Shown: one piece after another, positions 4,683-7,463 of the stretch
Numbering within the stretch: the stretch's first letter is position 1
How the letters are laid out: each line of letters opens with the position of its first letter
DNA from: Deltaproteobacteria bacterium
Lineage (GTDB): Bacteria; Myxococcota_A; UBA796; UBA9615
Direction: 5' to 3'
Length of the DNA: 7,463 nt
NCBI GenBank assembly: GCA_029261955.1
Contig: JAJDAI010000793.1
Coordinates: forward strand, 1 to 7,463
The notes under the pieces: model-generated
Told to the model about the DNA's origin: nothing
Databases searched by the model: none
Seen by the model: only the letters and a program-made list of their open reading frames with translations
Made by a program: the position numbers and the translations under genes

Positions 4683-6058
4683 TGCGCCTCCTGCTCCCGC
4701 TGCTCCTGCTGCCCGGGCTCGCGCTCGCCGGCCCCGCGCGCGTGGACTCCCTGGTGGGCGACCCCTCCGGCGGCCGCAACCACCTGTTCCTGCACGACGA
4801 CATGAACGCGTTCCTGAACCCCGCGCGCCTCTCCGGTCGGGGGAATTCGGTGCTGCTGAGTCTCGGTGTGATGACCGAGCCCTCGCTGTCCCTGGCGCCG
4901 CTGGGTGGCGGCACGGTGGAGATCGGGCCTGCGACCATCGGCCTCTTCCTCAACCGGCCGCCGGCGCTCTACGACGACGCCTACGCGCTCAACGGGCTGC
5001 TGAACCACCTGACCTCGGGCGGACCGGGCGGGGCCTTCTCCTACACGTCGGGCGAGTCGGTGCCGCTGTTCCTGCCGTTGGACCTGGCCGTCGCGCTGGA
5101 CACGGGGCCCGTCCAGATCGGCCTGGCGACCTACATCGCCCTCGGCCGCAGCCAGGACAGCTCCGAGCTGCGCATCGACGAGGGGCCCGACTTCGCCACC
5201 GCCACGGTGACCCAGCACACGGGCCTGTTCCACGTCTCCGGCGGCGTGGTCATCCCGACCAACGTCGCCTCGCCGGAGATCTGGCTGCGCGGCGGCGGCG
5301 TCACCGGCTGGCACGACAGCCTGAGCACGCACCCGGACGAGGAGCGCCCGCTCTTCGACACCACCACCGGCCTGGACGACTCCGGCGGATTCGGGGGCGG
5401 CGCGCGCGTGCCGCTCTTCGCCACGGAGAGCCTGACGATCACCCCCGCGCTGTCCATGGGCTTCGCGCGCGGAACCCCCTTCCTGCTCGACCGCCTCGAC
5501 GATCACCCGGAGGAGCACGAGCGCCGCACCGTCACGACCTTCAACGGCGTCGGCGGCCTCGGGGTGGAGTTCGCGCCCAACGAGCGCTTCCTGGCGAGCG
5601 CCACGGTCGGCGTGGAGTGGGACCTCCTGCTCAGCGAGTGGGACAACGGCGGGCTCGGCGACGACCTCGTGGGCAGCGAGCTCGACCTGACCTCCTTCCG
5701 GGCGCCGGTCGTCTCGATCGGGGCCGAGGGCAACCCGGTCGGTCCCCTGGTGCTGCGGGGCGGCATCCGCGCGGGCCTGCTGTCCTCGCTCAGCCGGGCG
5801 CGCACGACGACCCTGGATTCCACCGGGGACCTCGGTCGCAGCACCTCCAGCTCCAACCTCGGCGCGACCTCCCTGAGCGCCTCGGGAGGCGTCGGGCTGC
5901 GCTTCAAGCACGTCCAGGTGGACGCCGTCGCCGGAGGCATCCTCGTGGCGGATGAGGGCGGCACAGGCTTCTTCTCGCGCCTGGACGTGACCTTCGACCT
6001 GCCGAAGCCCGGCCAGGGCGCCGCGCCGCCGAGCGAGGACTGGGACTACAGCGACTGA
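4682..6058 (+). CDS. Predicted exported, outer-membrane beta-barrel-like protein
   Basis: The product has 458 residues. Residues 1-16 form a signal peptide with an ALA cleavage site before GPARVDS. Early in the mature protein, residues 38-50 read HDDMNAFLNPARL; an 'NPA' motif near the N-terminus is typical of FadL/PorV-like outer-membrane barrels. The rest alternates short polar turns with amphipathic strands (for example LILGVE-type stretches, RFLASATVGVEWDLLLSEW, LVLRGGIRAGLLSSL, GGVGLRFKHVQVDAVAGGI). The last strand is FFSRLDVTFDLP, followed by a hydrophilic tail of about 17 residues ending SEDWDYSD. There is no C-terminal aromatic residue, so the final-strand signal, if used, is internal. 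I cannot name the substrate or a specific family. It is translationally coupled to the preceding lipoprotein, which suggests the two act together at the outer membrane. It ends three bases from the stop of the convergent ABA4-like gene. Confidence 0.8.
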   Translation: MRLLLPLLLLPGLALAGPARVDSLVGDPSGGRNHLFLHDDMNAFLNPARLSGRGNSVLLSLGVMTEPSLSLAPLGGGTVEIGPATIGLFLNRPPALYDDAYALNGLLNHLTSGGPGGAFSYTSGESVPLFLPLDLAVALDTGPVQIGLATYIALGRSQDSSELRIDEGPDFATATVTQHTGLFHVSGGVVIPTNVASPEIWLRGGGVTGWHDSLSTHPDEERPLFDTTTGLDDSGGFGGGARVPLFATESLTITPALSMGFARGTPFLLDRLDDHPEEHERRTVTTFNGVGGLGVEFAPNERFLASATVGVEWDLLLSEWDNGGLGDDLVGSELDLTSFRAPVVSIGAEGNPVGPLVLRGGIRAGLLSSLSRARTTTLDSTGDLGRSTSSSNLGATSLSASGGVGLRFKHVQVDAVAGGILVADEGGTGFFSRLDVTFDLPKPGQGAAPPSEDWDYSD

Positions 6059-6061
6059 CGC

Positions 6062-6499
6062 TCAGGCGCTCTCGGACACCCGTGCCCCGGTGTGCTTCGC
6101 GCGGATCGCGAAGTAGAGCAGCAGGCCGATGGGCAGCAGCATCAGCAGGAGCAGCAGGACCGGCACCATCGTGCGGTGCCGGATGCCCAGCCGCTGCGAC
6201 TCGCGCAGGGCCCAGGCGCCGATGAACACGTCGGTCACCAGGTAGTGCGTCCAGCCGGTCAGCAGGCCGCGCGGGTTGCTGAAGAGCTGCCCCAGCTCCG
6301 CCAGCGAGCCGAAGCTCCCCTCGCCGGGGTCCACGGCGCCGGCGACGATCAGCACGAGGTAGAGCGAGGCCATCACCGCGGGCGTGATGAAGGGCGCGAA
6401 GACCTCGCGCCCGAAGCGCCAGCCCGGCCGGAACAGCAGCGCGCCCCAGGCCGGGAGCACGAGCAGGTTGGCCGCGGAGTAGAGGAGTTCGAGGTCCAT
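6062..6499 (-). CDS. ABA4-like (DUF4281) membrane protein
   Basis: The product has 145 residues and about four membrane segments (roughly 5-23, 37-56, 83-98 and 111-131). It shows the motifs of the ABA4-like family (PF14108): SAANLLVLPAWGALLF (8-23), PFITPAVMASLYLVLI (36-51), GSFGSLAEL (61-69), GWTHYLVTDVFIGAW (82-96) and PIGLLLYFAIR (123-133). The length is usual for bacterial members. The plant founder of the family, ABA4, is needed for neoxanthin formation in chloroplasts; the role of bacterial members is not established. No carotenoid gene is seen in this window. The ATG at 6497-6499 has GGAG five bases upstream. The gene begins ten bases after the stop of the SDR gene on the same strand, so the two probably form an operon. 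Confidence 0.9.
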   Translation of the reverse strand: MDLELLYSAANLLVLPAWGALLFRPGWRFGREVFAPFITPAVMASLYLVLIVAGAVDPGEGSFGSLAELGQLFSNPRGLLTGWTHYLVTDVFIGAWALRESQRLGIRHRTMVPVLLLLLMLLPIGLLLYFAIRAKHTGARVSESA

Positions 6500-6509
6500 G
6501 CGTGCTCCG

Positions 6510-7172
6510 CTACCAGGGCAGGGGCTGCCCCTGGGCGTGCTGGAAGGTCCCGCTCGACTCCAGCGTGAGCTCGTCGATGCGCGCGAGCAGGCCCCGCGCC
6601 GCGTCCGCCGCGCTCACCTGGCCGGTCCCGCCGGTCATCTCGGTCTGGACGTGGCCGGGGTGCAGCAGGACCACCGGAACGCCGCGGGCGCGCAGGTCCT
6701 GGGCCAGGGACACGCCGGCGATGTTCACAGCCGCCTTCGACATGCGGTAGCCGTAGTGGCTGCCCGAGCTGTTGTCGGCGATGGAGCCCATGCGGCTGGT
6801 CACGATGGCGACCTTGCTGCCTTCGCGGAGGTTGGGCAGCAGGGCAGAGGTGGCGCGCAGCGGCCCGAGCGCGTTCACCTCGAACTGGGCGCGCATGCCG
6901 TCCCAGTCCAGGTCCGAGAGGGACTGCCGTCGCAGGATGCCGGCGTTGTTGATCAGCAGATCGATGGGGCGCTCGCCGGCCCGCAGGCGCAGGCGGGCCA
7001 CGGCGTCGTCCTGGCCGATGTCGATGCCCGACCAGACCTCGGCCGCGACGGCCCTCAGCTCGGCGCTGGGGCTGCGGCAGGCGCCGAACACCGTCCAGCC
7101 CTGGGCGGCCAGCTGGCGGCTCAGCTCGAGCCCGATTCCACGATTTGCTCCGGTGACGACGGCGACAGGCAT
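6510..7172 (-). CDS. Short-chain dehydrogenase/reductase, C-factor/sniffer-like
   Basis: The product has 220 residues and is a classical SDR with a Rossmann fold. The cofactor motif TGANRGIG is at 7-14, NNAG at 75-78 and the structural Asn at N100. Candidate catalytic serines are in TSRMGS (S126/S130), the YXXXK pair is Y142/K146, and HPGHVQTEM (171-179) follows. The string VTSRMGSI...YGYRMSKAAVN and the C-terminal G...LPW are typical of the branch that includes sniffer-type carbonyl reductases and the myxobacterial C-factor CsgA. It should reduce or oxidise a carbonyl/alcohol using NAD(P)(H). R33 of ACRS, following the second strand, is compatible with NADPH preference, but this is weak. The substrate is unknown. 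It starts at ATG 7170-7172; no strong ribosome site is visible there, which could fit coupling to an upstream gene. It precedes the ABA4-like gene by ten bases. Confidence 0.93.
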   Translation of the reverse strand: MPVAVVTGANRGIGLELSRQLAAQGWTVFGACRSPSAELRAVAAEVWSGIDIGQDDAVARLRLRAGERPIDLLINNAGILRRQSLSDLDWDGMRAQFEVNALGPLRATSALLPNLREGSKVAIVTSRMGSIADNSSGSHYGYRMSKAAVNIAGVSLAQDLRARGVPVVLLHPGHVQTEMTGGTGQVSAADAARGLLARIDELTLESSGTFQHAQGQPLPW

Positions 7173-7203
7173 GGGCGGAGGGTAGCGCCCCTGGGACGAA
7201 GCG

Positions 7204-7463
7204 CTAAAGCCGGTCGCGAAGGAACTGGAGCAGGATGGGCGAGGCGGGGGTCACCTCGGGCGGGAAGAGCCCCAGCACCGCGTCGCGGTCCGCGTCCTTC
7301 AGGCGCTTCAGGCGTTTGACCGCCGCGTCGATGTCGTCGAGCAGCTCCGTGCTCCGCCCGGAGATCTTGAGGGTGATCGACGCGTGCTCGGCCTGGTAGC
7401 CCGCGTGGGCCTCGGTCTCGCCGCGGCGGGCCAGGGCCAGGCGCTGCTCGTCCGGCTCGGGCT
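7204..7463 (-). CDS. C-terminal part of an unidentified protein
   Basis: An open frame enters from the right edge on the minus strand and ends at TAG 7206-7204, giving at least 86 codons including the stop. I do not recognise the family. The visible part is charged and mostly helical (for example EQRLALARRGETEAH, DDIDAAVKRLKRLKDADRDAVLGL). It has one likely beta strand (ASITLKISG) and ends PILLQFLRDRL. Codon use matches the neighbours (third positions almost all G or C), which supports a real gene. The stop lies 31 bases before the start of the SDR on the same strand, so it may be the preceding gene of that operon. No internal ATG is seen in this frame, so the true start lies outside the window or at a GTG/CTG codon. 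Confidence 0.6.
   Translation of the reverse strand, partial: PEPDEQRLALARRGETEAHAGYQAEHASITLKISGRSTELLDDIDAAVKRLKRLKDADRDAVLGLFPPEVTPASPILLQFLRDRL

Noticed and set aside
4277..5911. 544-residue minus-strand frame opposite the lipoprotein and barrel genes
   Set aside because: It is an antisense shadow. The plus-strand genes have signal peptides, a ribosome site and a coupled start.
6095..6113. Hairpin CTTCGCG/CGCGAAG with a 5-base loop, downstream of the barrel gene's stop
   Set aside because: It lies inside the ABA4-like coding sequence, has no following T tract in either direction, and is short enough to be chance.

Overview
This is a GC-rich window with dense, short-gapped genes and strong use of G/C-ending codons. 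It encodes c-type cytochromes, lipobox lipoproteins (one with a poly-aspartate linker), an outer-membrane-barrel-like protein, CreD and a C-factor-like SDR. Together these suggest a Gram-negative, probably environmental bacterium of the Myxococcota/deltaproteobacterial kind. That placement is inference from gene content and style; no rRNA or other phylogenetic marker is present.

Layout. (1) Positions 1-158, plus strand: the C-terminal end of a (probably multiheme) c-type cytochrome. (2) 174-1535, minus: a full-length CreD-family inner-membrane protein, convergent with the cytochrome. (3) 1622-1650: a hairpin that fits as the terminator of the next minus-strand gene. (4) 1696-3444, minus: the most distinctive gene. 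It encodes a lipoprotein with an acidic collagen-like Gly-X-Y stalk, followed by an ethylbenzene-dehydrogenase-type haem-binding domain and two c-type haem attachment motifs. A perfect 9-bp tandem array lies inside the stalk. (5) 3445-3797: a divergent intergenic region with a candidate sigma-54 promoter for the cytochrome and a dyad upstream of the rightward genes. (6) 3798-4682 and 4682-6058, plus: a poly-Asp lipoprotein and a signal-peptide-bearing, probable outer-membrane barrel protein, coupled by a TGATG overlap. (7) 6062-7172, minus: an SDR oxidoreductase followed by an ABA4-like (DUF4281) membrane protein, likely one operon. (8) 7204-7463, minus: the C-terminal part of an unidentified protein, possibly the upstream member of that operon.

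How the parts may work together. The two cytochromes (1-158 and 1696-3444) point to respiratory or envelope electron transfer, with the collagen-stalked one probably carried on a lipid anchor. CreD, the poly-Asp lipoprotein and the barrel protein are all envelope proteins, but no sequence feature ties them to the cytochromes. The SDR/ABA4-like pair looks like a separate small metabolic unit. There are no tRNA or rRNA genes, CRISPR arrays, transposases or integrases. The best candidate for something little described is the collagen-like diheme cytochrome lipoprotein.
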